64,000 nt of DNA from Metallyticus violacea (Eukaryota; Arthropoda; Insecta; Mantodea; Metallyticidae), in assembly GCA_030762175.1 (NCBI GenBank), contig CM060831.1:79763001-79827000 (forward strand). The letters run 5' to 3'. The notes below the pieces were generated by a model that saw only the letters and a program-made list of their open reading frames with translations, had not been told where the DNA came from and made no database searches. Below are positions 23,758-33,383 of this stretch, one piece after another (positions within the stretch are counted from its first letter, which is position 1; the number at the start of each line of letters is the position of its first letter). The translations under genes and the position numbers were made by a program.

Positions 23758-24012
23758 GTTGTGCCGTGGTCTGCTGGAGAAGAGAATTTCAGACGTTTCG
23801 TCCGCAACTACGGCGGACATCTTCAGTGGCGTGAACGAATTCTCCTATGAGAAGGTATCCTTGCGCCTGAAGTGTTGGCTGTCAGAGTCACTATATTTAT
23901 ACTCCAGTGCTCTGCGCTGGTTGGTCCGAGGTGGGCGGAGGTAGGTCAGCTGTTGGGAGGAGCCTCGCATCTCCTGTGCTGCTGCTCTCTTGTGATAGGC
24001 TCGCACTTTGTT
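23758..24012 (-). mobile_element. LTR-like terminal repeat (pLTR) of Penelope-like element 1
   Basis: Minus strand: gcctatcacaagagagcag, a gtataaatatag TATA-like motif, acagccaacacttcag, then the hammerhead motif and gtctgaaattctc. The same sequence recurs in plus orientation at 25615-25850, about 80% alike by eye. It lies directly 3' of the PLE C-terminal coding remains. PLEs are known to carry such repeats with ribozyme motifs, in direct or inverted arrangement. Confidence 0.8.
23782..23844 (-). ncRNA. Hammerhead-type self-cleaving ribozyme motif in the pLTR
   Basis: Minus-strand order: gagaatt (stem I 5'), internal loop, CA, core CUGAAGA, one extra U, stem II GUCCGC/GCGGAC with loop CGUAGUU, core GAAA, ACGU, then C with cleavage predicted between plus-strand bases 23792 and 23791, then UG and aattctc (stem I 3', 7 bp with gagaatt). 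All invariant core positions (CUGANGA, GAAA, UH) are present. Stem III is the self-complementary ACGU with no loop, so activity would favour a dimer, as described for minimal PLE hammerheads. The bulged U after CUGANGA is a deviation, also seen in the 29.3-kb copies. Confidence 0.75.
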
Positions 24013-24106
24013 TTCAATTGCTGGATACCAATTGCTGTTTAGTTTGAGAGTTTCTTCGGATATGGACATGAGGAAGAAAACTGCATATCAGAACCAAGGT
24101 GCCTAA

Positions 24107-24748
24107 CACGACCTGAGACACCACAGTCTATTCTGCGCCACCTGCGGTGGCACAGTCTGGTCAGCTACTGGTCAGGTTCGATGCCCGAGGCATCCAAACT
24201 ACAAACCGGCAGCAACTCCCGAGCCACCATCACAAACTGTAGAAAACTCCCAGGACCAACCACGCCGGAAAATCAAGCGCCGAAACCGGAAGTCAGCATC
24301 CCCGGAAACGAGATCTCTGGCAGTGGCAGTCAATGGAGGCGCTGAACGCTGCTGTTCAGAATTCGCCACCAGCGCTGCGCGACTGCCAGAGGCATCACAA
24401 AACATCCTACAAAGCCAGGCGTCACTGGAGAGCACACCCTCCAACCACCAATCGGAGATAGGCTCCTGCCTTGCACATCTCCACAGCAAGCAGGGCCTCC
24501 AACTTATGCTCTCAAACATCGAGCATACACAACAGACTCACGCTGAGAACCACACACGCAGCATAGATGAGCTGCAAGCTCTCATCTCTTCGTCTCTGCA
24601 CATTCACAACCAACGAAGAAGAAGAAGAAGAAGAAGAAGAAGAAGAAGAAGAAGAAGAGGAAAGCTTCGAGAGCTTAACCGTGGGGAGACAACCCCCTCC
24701 CCTGAAAAGGCCATTTTCTATCTTACTGAGCTGCCTGCAGAAGACTAG
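24107..24748 (+). CDS. Open frame with zinc-finger-like motif and poly-Arg run (in the insert)
   Basis: The frame is open from just after a stop at 24104 to TAG at 24746. The first in-frame ATG is late, so the true start is uncertain or lies upstream of a truncation. Near its start is FCATCGGTVW followed by QVRCPRH, a C-x2-C-x11-C-x2-H arrangement that could bind zinc. Next comes a basic Pro/Arg-rich stretch (RRKIKRRNRKS), a helical-looking Gln/Leu/Ser segment, and a run of about 15 arginines from an (AAG)n microsatellite (24616-24658). It ends AIFYLTELPAED. I do not recognise the protein; a gag-like or LINE ORF1-like nucleic-acid-binding protein is possible. Confidence 0.4.
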   Translation, partial: HDLRHHSLFCATCGGTVWSATGQVRCPRHPNYKPAATPEPPSQTVENSQDQPRRKIKRRNRKSASPETRSLAVAVNGGAERCCSEFATSAARLPEASQNILQSQASLESTPSNHQSEIGSCLAHLHSKQGLQLMLSNIEHTQQTHAENHTRSIDELQALISSSLHIHNQRRRRRRRRRRRRRRRGKLRELNRGETTPSPEKAIFYLTELPAED

Positions 24749-24775
24749 AAGGTCACGGAGGCGACATCTGTGGCC

Positions 24776-24829
24776 CCGGCCCAAGTTAAGCACCGTGACC
24801 TTGGTCGAACGCTGGATGGGTGGCAGGTC
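24776..24829 (+). other. 5S rRNA-like segment (internal pol III promoter-like)
   Basis: aagttaagcaccg, then ggtcgaacgctggatgggtg resembles the A box to C box part of 5S rRNA (family form: aagttaagca…cgt…ggt.agtacttggatgggtg). Only about 45 bases align. The 5' third and the 3' stem of 5S are missing. 5S-derived SINEs are known in other animals; here it sits 3' of a coding frame. Confidence 0.45.
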
Positions 24830-25614
24830 CACCAACAAAGAACCTTTCTGTGTATAACAACATTCAGCGAATCATCATCTTCTACTAACCTGGTAGGTAA
24901 AGCCATGTTACGGCTGGGTACTGCCGGTATCAAACACCCACCTGGAAAACAGGTGGCCTGAACCGGCTTCTGGCTTTTTCTTGTTGAAATTGTTGGGATA
25001 TTTGTAAATTTCAATCGCTTCTCGTTGTAGTCTCGCATGGTAGTGTGTAATAGAAGAAAGGCGCTAGTGTTCTGAAACTGAATTATATGTTCCCCTTCCG
25101 CTCGATAGCATGTTCTGTTACCGCGGAACTTATTTATTTGGCCTAGGCAACATTTCCTTTAGTGTTATTTGAGTCTGGTTGTAATGCTGCATTGTGTATT
25201 ACCGATGTAAATTGAATAGCAAGAGCAGGGAATACGGTAAACACCGGCCGACGACAGGATCCCGAGGATCTTTGATAGAGCTTAGCCGAAGCCGAAGCTA
25301 GCTGGCAGGCTGAGATTACTGATCAACCTGTGTATGTTTGCTGCGTACCTACCCGTGTGCGGGCTTAACCGCAGTGTGGGATGATTGTGTGGTAGAGGGA
25401 TGTGGATTTTCGTAATAGTGCTCTTAACTGCTCTTGGTCAGTGGTGGATCTAGTGTTCAAAGTTTTGGTAATACAGGCATGTCCTAAAAGCATTTATTTG
25501 GTTTTTAGCACAACTGTATTGCTTCTGAATTTCTGTTTGGTTTATTTATGTGCAACTGTGTTGAAATTACCAAGCGTAGTAGATTGCACTGAAACAAATT
25601 ACTACATACTAAAC

Positions 25615-25850
25615 ATAGTCAGCCTATCACAAGAGAGCAGCAACATAGGAGAGGCGAAGCTCCTCCCACCAGCCAACCGATCACTGCCGCCCCGGACCAA
25701 CCAGCGGAGAGCATTTGCAGTATAAATATAGCGACTCTGACAGCCAACACTTCAGAAGTAGTGATACCTTCTCCGAGGAGATTTCGTCCACGCCACAGAA
25801 GATTTTCGCCGTAGTCCGGACGAAAGAGATTTGTGCTGTATTTCCTTTTA
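25615..25850 (+). mobile_element. Inverted copy of the PLE-1 LTR-like repeat
   Basis: Plus-strand counterpart of 23758-24012 (cctatcacaagagagcagc, ataaatatag, acagccaacacttcag, ccggacgaaag). The hammerhead core is broken here: CUGA reads CAGA, and GAAAC-GUC is lost (gaaagagatt). Position and orientation make the pair an inverted repeat around the PLE fragment. Confidence 0.8.
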
Positions 25851-28800
25851 CATAGCCATTCACCTGAAAGTTTAGACTTTAGAGAACTCCAGAGAAGCAT
25901 CTTTCAGCTCCTTTCCAATGTGAATTCATTGAAAAGTGACAATCAAGCTGTTTCAAAATTAAACTGCATTCTTTATCATACATATCTTCATTCTTGGTAA
26001 GACTATACTTTACATTTACTTACACTTAATTCATACATTGCACATTTGTTTGATGAACTTTGTTTGGGTAGCTTGTTTAGCATTAAACTATAAACTGATT
26101 TTGATTTTTTATAAGTAGCCAATTGACTAAATTTTCATAACATTCAATGTTTAAAATGTTCTTTGTAAAAATGAAAATCAATTATAGCAGAACTGAATAT
26201 GGATACAATTTATTTTTCTCCTTAATGTATCGTTTTTTTATTCAAAATTAGAAATTTGGTTTAATTTATAAATTTGTAACACCCTAAATAAATTTATATT
26301 TTAACTAGAAGTTTGGATATAATGCACTGAACACTACAAAAATATTTCTTCTTTGTATGTGCTTATTTAAAAGAATTGACTTTACCTGCTTGTTCATCCA
26401 GTAGTAATTGAAGAAAATAAGACAATATGTTGTGAAGAATAGTAACAACAATAGGATAATTGCTTTTACACTTTCTTATCTGACTGTTGCAATAACTTTG
26501 ACTTCATAGCAAATCACAAGCTCTGCAGTAAACTATTAAACATAAAAACAGATTAATGTTTAAAGAAATATCTTTTAACTAGTCTTATCTGCTATTTATA
26601 CACTAAAACATATAAAAATAAGACTTAATTTAGTTTAAATGATTTTACTCTTGGTACCTGTTATTGTTGCCCAGGTTATATTATAAAGAATGGGAATTGG
26701 ATGTCAAATAATGCATATGTTATAACATTTTACAGGTATTATTTATTTGAACTTTGGTGTTCCCAGAGGTTACAGTAAAGACAGTGAGAGACAACTGTGT
26801 TAGTATCCATAACTGTTTATTCTGAGCTTGAAGAAAATTGTAATTAAATAAAGTTCTTTTCCAAGTTAAAATATTTGCTTGAAGCTTATATGTATATATG
26901 TTATAGTGATCAGGAGGTGTGTAGAGAATTTGCTTTATATTTCCTGAACTTGTTCTGAAAAAGTGTATATAATGTTGTTAATCAAAACATTCATTGTGAA
27001 ACATTTTTAAAATGTATGTGCATAATTTTTTTAATATTTTGCCTGGGTCCACAAATTCATATTATTGATGAATCGTCATTCATTGTTCTTGTTATTATTA
27101 CAAATTACCAATACGTAATGATTATATTAGAAAAGTTTTAAATCTTTGAGATTATGATGATATGATCGCTATGTCCCTTTCTGTGGTACAACAGTAAATA
27201 AGCTTATTTTTGTATAATGAATTTAATGTTATATTTATATTTACTCACATATAAATGTAAAATGTAATTTTTACTCCAGCTGTCAAACTTGCTTATTCAC
27301 TGCTAAGGTAGTTCAGAACATTTTTTTTTAAAGAGTGGGAGGAACAAACTGCCTAAAAACATTTTTAATTACATGCTCCAGTTTTAATTCTAATGAAATA
27401 AAATTTATGAAAAAACCATTTTCTTTCTGGGTTGCATAAAATATTAATAGTTTATCTTTCCTCTTACTAGAGTAAGCAACTAATTCTGTTAACTCAATAT
27501 TAATTAATTTGTTATCTTACACAGTGAAGCATGCATTAATAATCTCTTCTGAGTCAAACTATTTAAACATACTCTTTTTAATGTGTTTAAATAATTCTAC
27601 CCAGAAGAGATTATTAACTCTGCAATGTTCTAAATTAATAAAAAATTAAACATTTTTTTTCTTTAAGACATAATACATTTACTTGTTTTACAGTTTTGTA
27701 GTTAGTATCCATAGTTAATATGATAACAAAGGAACAATGTTCAGTTTTATCCTATATAGCCATGGTTAAAGTCTAACTTAAACTTTATTTTGTAATTTAT
27801 TTTATTAAATGAAATAAGTATCAGAGTTTTAAATTTGATTACTAGAGAGGGGATTTTCTTGAATCCAAATCCAAATCTGAGTCCATAAAGGTTCTCAACC
27901 CCCTAAAATTTCCCAACTCCTTAAAATTAGAAGAGGAGTAAGAAAAGGGGAAATAAAAACAACTTCAAATTCATGAGTCTTGAGGTGTATTTCTACATTT
28001 TCAACCTAATTTGACTAAAAAAAAAAAAAAAAAAAAAAAAAAGGACTACAGTTTACATTTATGTCTTTTTTTTTTTTAATATCAAAAGTTTCAAAACCTT
28101 TTTAAATCAAAACAAGTGTTGATGAGGTTTATTTCAAGAATTAATGTACATAACACTGAACATGGAACACTAAATTCTTTCCAGGAAATTTAAGAAAAAT
28201 AAATGAGATTATTTATTTATTTAAGAGTTAATAAAAACACTGAACTCTTTCCAGGCTATCTGAAAAAATTAAACCTTTAATGTAATTTATATTTTAAAAC
28301 ATTCAAACTCATTTTGGGTCTAACCTACTTCATTTTTATTAATTATGATATCTGATGAGCTTTCTATAAATGTTGAGGGTGGTATGAGTAAGAAATTTTA
28401 GAGAGTTTCCTAAAAATGTTTTATTTTTTGTGAAGTATTTAAAGATGTCCACAGATGGTGGAAGCAATGTTTCTCCTGTATAGGTATTAGACTTCTTCAG
28501 GAGACAAATTGTAACTCTGCTCATTGCTGGAAGATGGTGTCAAAAATTGAGAATAGTAATTCATTATGTTATAAACTTCTTGTGGTTCAATTTTCAAAAT
28601 TTTAGTGGTAGTGACTTTGTTCTAATTCCTGTAATCTGCTTGCAAAATACTAATATTAGAAACTTTAATGGCCAATGCTGATTTGCCTTCTTAAGATTTC
28701 CTTTACTCAAAAGTAAATTGGGGATCCAGTATAATATTAAAAGCCTATAATTAATTCACCGCAAGATGTAAGTAAGTCAATTAAAAACCTTGTATGGATC

Positions 28801-28914
28801 CTAAAGTTCATTTGAAGTATTATAGAATATTATTGATATTATTCACTAAAGGAATTATTTCGAGATATTACTCACTGTTGAACACATTTGGTATTTGTAT
28901 CACTTCTTCTATAG
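25851..28914. other. AT-rich, repeat-poor stretch (possible intron)
   Basis: No transposon remnants visible, unlike both neighbours. Contains A24 at 28018-28042, a hairpin (27532-27620) and no convincing exon. It could be an intron upstream of the exon candidates at 28.9-30.8 kb. Confidence 0.4.
27532..27620. repeat. Imperfect hairpin
   Basis: Arms ttaataatctcttctg and cagaagagattattaa extend imperfectly inward through ctatttaaaca and tgtttaaataat around an AT-rich loop, about 35 bp per arm. It may be a small foldback element. Confidence 0.7.
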
Positions 28915-29006
28915 TTGTCCACTGTCGAGACATACCAACCAGATCTATCTGAAAATTGCAGTCTGAAGCAAATAATAAAACAGCTTGCTTTTGTTCCATA
29001 CCATAA
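28915..29006 (+). CDS. Candidate coding exon (unknown gene)
   Basis: Acceptor with pyrimidine tract (cacttcttctatag) at 28914, donor ataa|gtgagc with GT at 29007. It is 92 nt, open in one frame only, and reads LSTVETYQPDLSENCS then LKQIIKQLAFVPYHK with two bases over. The leftover AA completes a Lys codon with the acceptor at 30197, whose frame also reads like protein. Amino-acid composition is protein-like rather than AT-translated. No family is recognised, and no upstream exon was found with confidence. Confidence 0.35.
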
Positions 29007-29195
29007 GTGAGCTGTGAAGCTGAAAATTCTACCTAGACTGTTTCTATGAAATGATGGGATTTAAGTTCGTAAGACATTCATGACTTTAGAACAGCACTTG
29101 AAATGTTACATCACTGAGGCAGGCTGACATTATTTCCTTAATTTAACATTTTTAAAAAATTGAGTCGAAATTGTAACATACACACCACTAAAATT

Positions 29196-29252
29196 CAATA
29201 AAATGGAAGAATAGTTTCGGGAGCCATCGCTCCTATCATCAGTTCCTGGTCG
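29196..29252 (-). ncRNA. Hammerhead-type motif, left arm of palindrome
   Basis: Minus strand: GGAA, CUGAUGA, extra U, AGGAGC-gaug-GCUCCC, GAAA, then CUAUUC, UUCC. The core is intact. Stem III ACUAUU is not self-complementary (one change from ACUAGU), and the outer stem II pair is A-C. It is likely weaker than the right-arm copy. Confidence 0.6.
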
Positions 29253-29269
29253 ACCAGGAACTGGTCAGT

Positions 29270-29326
29270 CAATCAGGAACTGATGATAGGAGCAATGGCT
29301 CCTGAAACTAGTCTTCCATTTTATTG
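29270..29326 (+). ncRNA. Hammerhead-type ribozyme motif, right arm of palindrome
   Basis: Order: CAAU, CA, GGAA (stem I), core CUGAUGA (29280-29286), one extra U, stem II AGGAGC-aaug-GCUCCU (6 bp), GAAA, ACUAGU palindromic stem III, C17 at 29313 (cleavage 29313/29314), then UUCC, AUUUU, AUUG. Both stem I segments pair (GGAA/UUCC and CAAU/AUUG) around an internal loop, as in type I hammerheads. The bulged U and the loopless self-complementary stem III match the 23.8-kb motif. Confidence 0.72.
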
Positions 29327-29852
29327 AATTTTAGTGGTGTGTATGTTACAATTTCGGCTCATTTTTTTAAAAATGTTAATATTTGACACCACTGTTACAA
29401 AAGTTCACTATATTTTATATCCTTAATTTAAATCTTGTTAAGTAGCCCATCTTTGATAATTGAATAGTATGAGGCATTGCAAGTGGTCAGCAGTACTATG
29501 TTCAAAAACTACAATCATATTTAGCCCAATATCTCAACTTTTTCTAAGAGATTCCATTTTTTCAAGCTTCCTGCTTGGGACGGTATTTTTGGCTCAAGGT
29601 GATTTATTCAGTTTTTAAATTCTTTTGGCCTTTCACTATGGACACTGGTTTGCAGGCTGATAATTTTGTTCAAGGATCCCTTTCTTCAGATATGGAGTTT
29701 TTTGACATACTGTAAATTTATGAAATGGGACCCACAGATTAAAGTCCATGCCAGAATACTTGCATTTATGATTTTTATGCCCTGAAAAATATATCAAACT
29801 TGGGTTTGAACTTGCTAAAACCTAAGTTATCAATGCCTGTAAAATATTAAAC

Positions 29853-29969
29853 TTACTTTCTTTCATCACTTAATGATGGTCTACCTGGCCTGGGGCAGTC
29901 TGCTACAGTTCCAGTATCCTCAAAACATTTTCGTAAATTGTAGACTGCCTTTGCAATAGGTTTGTAAGC
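29853..29969 (-). pseudogene. DNA-transposase N-terminal (HTH) fragment
   Basis: The 38-codon minus-strand frame reads AYKPIAKAVYNLRKCFEDTG then TVADCPRPGRPSLSDERK and a stop. The ...F..TG.V.d.pR.GRP..sdE pattern is typical of the linker after the first helix-turn-helix in mariner-like and related transposases. Nothing further of the protein is visible. Confidence 0.5.
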
Positions 29970-30196
29970 AAAAAAATCAACAATGTCAAAGTAACATCAG
30001 CTGTTTGATTGAATTCCAATGCACTCTACTGGCTGCATAAGAAACTATCAGATACAAACAAAAGACACGTAATTTAACTCAATGAGAGGATTACAACTAC
30101 ATTTATAAAGTTTTGTTTACAATAGGTAGTTACTTTTGGCCCAACGACGGTCATAGTAATATTTTTATATTAACTGTTCTAATTACTTATTTTTAG

Positions 30197-30272
30197 ATGT
30201 AAACAGTGGATTTTTCGCAATGAAAGAGCAGGTCTTGATGATATAATCTCGAAAATGGACCACAGCAGTTAA
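30197..30272 (+). CDS. Candidate terminal exon (unknown gene)
   Basis: Acceptor acttatttttag at 30196. One base completes a codon from the previous donor, then CKQWIFRNERAGLDDIIS and KMDHSS and TAA (30270-30272). The phase agrees with the 28915-29006 exon. The peptide looks like genuine protein, with a charged helix, but I cannot name it. No polyadenylation signal is evident close by. Confidence 0.35.
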
Positions 30273-30656
30273 ACAGCAGCTATATTGTGAATTCAGATCT
30301 TTTCTAGAGAAGTTCCTCAGGGATAAGAATCTGTTAATTCAGGGATAAGTATTTACTATAGCTTGATACTCATAAAACAAAATGTTTTAATAGGCCTAAT
30401 AATGATAAACGCATTTTTCCTATAGTAGCTGCTTGGATAAATGACTATATATCTGAAAGCAATTCATCTACCTTTTAATTTGCCATCTACTGCCTATACA
30501 CTCATACTTTGCACTTGTTATTTTTTCTACATAAACTAAACTTTATATAGACATTACTAATTTAAAGGGCAATTATCATAAAAGAGTTGTAAAATATAAG
30601 GCGATCATATATTTTTCTCTCTCTTTGCATCATTTATCCTGGTTCTCTTCCCTCAG

Positions 30657-30804
30657 TTTTTCCTCAAACACAGAAAATCAATCTCAAAACAAGTTCAAAG
30701 AAAAGAAAAAAAATGAGGAACCAGAGCCAGAAGAAACAGTTACTGGTAAAGCTAAAGTGAGAAATAATCTTTGTGACATTTCCAAAAAGTGTAAAACAGC
30801 TTAA
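30657..30804 (+). CDS. Candidate alternative terminal exon, charged tail
   Basis: A strong pyrimidine tract (tttttctctctctttgc, then ggttctcttccctcag) ends at 30656. In the frame compatible with the donor at 29007 it reads FSSNTENQSQNKFKEKKKNE then EPEPEETVTGKAKVRNNLCD and ISKKCKTA, stop at 30802. It is a low-complexity Lys/Glu-rich tail. A weak internal donor (actg|gtaaag) exists at 30747. It could equally be chance or belong to another gene. Confidence 0.3.
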
Positions 30805-31399
30805 AAACTGAAGTTCAGGTTATTACTGAAAAGTGTCTAGATATAAAGGAATTTACTGTAGATTGAGAAATGAATTGTGCAGTTTAAAATAGGAATTTAA
30901 AACAACTGTACAGGAAACAGCACTATTAACAATGTAGCAGGAAACTACATTAATTTACAGAGAAGACTCAGGGCTTGGCTTCACAGAATTGGATAAATAC
31001 TTCACTTTTGTTCACAGTTTTTTGCAAACATATTTTTGTTTATCATTGAGGAAATGATTAAACCATAGAGATGAGGCCTGGTTTATGTAGCATGGATTTT
31101 GATTGCTGCAAATTAAGAATGAAGGACTGAACCCACAAAAAAATTTGTTTGTTAAATGGCTCTTAAGCTACTTATACCATAGTGCACAGAATGATCAATG
31201 CAAAGCACTTGAAAACACTGTTCTGATTCAAATTTAGCTTAATGGCAACTGTAATCAGGCATTTTTGGTAATTATGAAATGCCTGTTTCTAAATTTTAAA
31301 TAGGCTATTGGTCAGAGTTAGTATGTTCAGAGCAGAACATTAAAGAAATATTTATTACCACTGTAGTATAAAACCGGGTTACTATGCAAACTCTCTTTG

Positions 31400-31965
31400 T
31401 GAAGGCTGTTCACAAATGAGTAAAGATTTCATTTGACAGGTTGTGATGGTCATCCTGGTAAATGTCTTGCTCCAGCCACCATTATTGAACATGATAGATT
31501 TGGAGGCAGTTGGATTATGGTTTGGGCTGGCATTACTATTGAGTCTCGGACAGAGCTTATGAATGTCCCATAACGCATGAATGTTGATATTTACATTGAT
31601 GACATTATCCTTCAACACGTCATACCTTTGCTTATGGTATGGATCCTAATTTTCTTCTAATGCATGATAATGCTAAATCTCATATAGCATGGAACACCAA
31701 AGATGTCCTGCATGAATGCCAAATTTGGGTGATGGGCTGGCCTGCATGCAGTCCTGACCTTAATCCAATTGACCACCTATGGGATAAATTGGAAAAACTT
31801 GACTAGACACCCGGCTGTGCCACAGAACATGGGAGAATTCGCAAATGCACTCCCTGAAGAATGGGAGAGATTCCCAAAAATGTGTATTAAGAGGCTGGTG
31901 TGAAGCATGCCAAGTGGGCATAATGAAGTAACCCCAGTTCATGGACAACACACTAGGTACTGAGT
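31400..31965 (+). pseudogene. Tc1-type transposase, C-terminal half (decayed)
   Basis: Catalytic-core remains in order: DRFGGSWIMVWAGI, NVDIYIDDIILQHVIP, LMHDNAKSHIAWNTKDVL (second Asp), GWPACSPDLNPIDHLWDKL and HPAVPQNMGEF with FANALPEEWERFP. Spacing from the HDNA Asp to the last acidic residue is 34, as in the D,D34E Tc1 class, but that residue is Asp (PIDHLW) instead of Glu. Frameshifts at about 31560-31660 and 31800 and absence of the N-terminal half make it inactive. No terminal repeats found. Confidence 0.85.
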
Positions 31966-32199
31966 GTTGAAATAATCTTGGAAACTAAACAATGTAATCT
32001 GTAGTTCCACTTTGTTTTCTGTATCAATCAATAATTTGTTTGTATTTCTATAAGAGTGAAATAAAATATTGTTAGATTGCCTATTCTAATTTTATACAAT
32101 TCTTCAACCTATAATTACAAACTGTCAAAAATGAAATTAAATCAATACTTACTTCGGGACTTTGATTTAAACATGTCTTCCTCTAATTTTTTTATTAGT

Positions 32200-32380
32200 G
32201 TATTTTTTCTAAGAAAGGAAACATTCCGAGTCTACATTTTAGGTTCCTTCCCTCGCATTTGCCATTTATGAGGGGAAAACCTGGGAAAAACCTCAGTAAG
32301 GAAGGACAGTCCTGCCGGGAATCAGACCCCAGATTTCCCATTCACGAGTCCATGCCTTAAGGACCTCAGTCACCTGTAAC
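32200..32380 (-). mobile_element. SINE family A (copy 4, 3'-truncated)
   Basis: Reverse copy with catttgccatttatgaggg, ggaatcagaccccagattt (B-box region) and ccttaaggacctcagtcacc (A-box region). It lacks the tail-proximal 60-70 bp seen in full copies. Confidence 0.85.
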
Positions 32381-33084
32381 TTTCATATTGCAAATATTAT
32401 TTTGCACTTTCTGAACATTTGCATTGTCTATAAATGGATTGTTTATTAGGAATATACTAAGCCTTCTTTATTTCTTCTTCTGTCCCCCATCCTTCACTAC
32501 TTCTTCTTCCTCCTCCTGCTCCTGCTCCTGTTCCTGTCTTCATTCTTCTCATTTTTACTCTTAAATTTTTAATGCCCCATCTGAGCAACTTGCTAAATTT
32601 CTTGGGAAAATTATAATATTTTTTATTCATCATGAACTATTTTATAGCACTTCCATGTTAAATATTATCCATGAATTAATATTAATCAGTAAAACTCCAG
32701 TGTCTAGGTAACCCTATAATTGCTTTTGATTAATAATTATAATTGTTAATCAAAAGCAGGGAAAAGAGAACATATTCCATAAATGTAAGCTATGAAAGGT
32801 ATTGTTTTAAATTAAACAATATATGAAATGAAATCTTTGAATGAAAATTGCATTTAATTCAAAGATTTTGTTCAGTTCAATTAATTTCTTTGCATGCATT
32901 TTGATGAAAAATGGAGCAGTGAACTCTATTCATCTGTTTCTTTGTCATACTTTGTTAACTGCTATGAAAATATACAGTGTAGTACTCTTGCACTTTAATT
33001 TCTGTATCTCTTACACATTGTTCTGTGTGTAATCCATACTTTTTCCATATACTTTTCAATGAATTTGATTAACAGAATTTAATG
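32381..33084. other. No recognised feature; small AT hairpin
   Basis: AT-rich. ttgcttttgattaataatta followed by taattgttaatcaaaagc (32721-32757) forms a short hairpin. Confidence 0.45.
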
Positions 33085-33383
33085 CCAATCTATAAAAACA
33101 AATATTTTGATGAACGCGTTGTAAACTCTGTATAGAATTGTTTTGAATTTCGTGGGTATTTGTGAACTAGAGGTGAACGCCAAGACGTACCGCTAGGCTG
33201 CACTGCGATTTGTAGCTATCGTCGAGTTTAGAAGGCAGTATTTTGAGTCACAAAGAGATCCAATTTCCCGCTCCTGGGCTCCAAGTGCTGCGATCTATAA
33301 TTACTCTGATAAACTCGATTTATGTAATTCGCAACGCAACCTAGCGGTACGTTTTGGTCTTCGGTTCTAGTGTTTATTGCAAA

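Larger units (their letters stand above)
24058..24976 (+). mobile_element. 0.92-kb insert inside the PLE coding region, type unknown
   Basis: Removing 24058-24976 restores a continuous PLE reading (…NNFNKK to EETLKLN…), which sets the ends to within a few bases. The insert is markedly GC-richer than its surroundings, begins ggatatggacatgagg and ends cctgaaccggcttctggct. It contains one long open frame and, downstream of it, a 5S-rRNA-like segment. No terminal inverted repeats are evident. A truncated retroelement is the likeliest reading, but the family is unknown to me. Confidence 0.7.
23845..25130 (-). pseudogene. Penelope-like element 1: C-terminal GIY-YIG endonuclease region, split by an insert
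   Basis: Minus strand, right to left: AVTEHAIERKGN and IQFQNTSAF around 25130-25070, then LQREAIEIYKYPNNFNKK around 25040-24985. After a 919-bp insert come EETLKLNSNWYPAI and ENKVRAYHKRAAA (24057-23990). These match the end of PLE proteins, where the GIY-YIG domain is followed by a REAIEI...NNFN stretch and a short terminal tail. Several frameshifts show that it is dead. The reverse transcriptase part is absent upstream, so the copy is 5'-truncated. Confidence 0.8.
29143..29379. repeat. Large palindrome with two head-to-head hammerhead motifs
   Basis: Arms of about 110 bp (29143-29254 and 29269-29379) start and end with ttaacatttttaaaa / aaaaatgttaa and meet at ctggtcgaccag. Each arm contains a hammerhead motif pointing outward. 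The right arm carries a small extra direct repeat (ggaactggtcagtcaatca). The sequence outside the ribozymes has no coding remains. Confidence 0.9.

Noticed and set aside
24567..24857. Poly-Glu and poly-Ser frames opposite or beside the zinc-finger-like frame
   Set aside because: Shadows of the (AAG)n run; the plus frame 24107-24748 is the only long one extending well beyond the microsatellite.
27279..27306. 28-nt micro-exon in phase with 28915-29006
   Set aside because: Acceptor and donor are weak and so short a match is expected by chance in AT-rich DNA.
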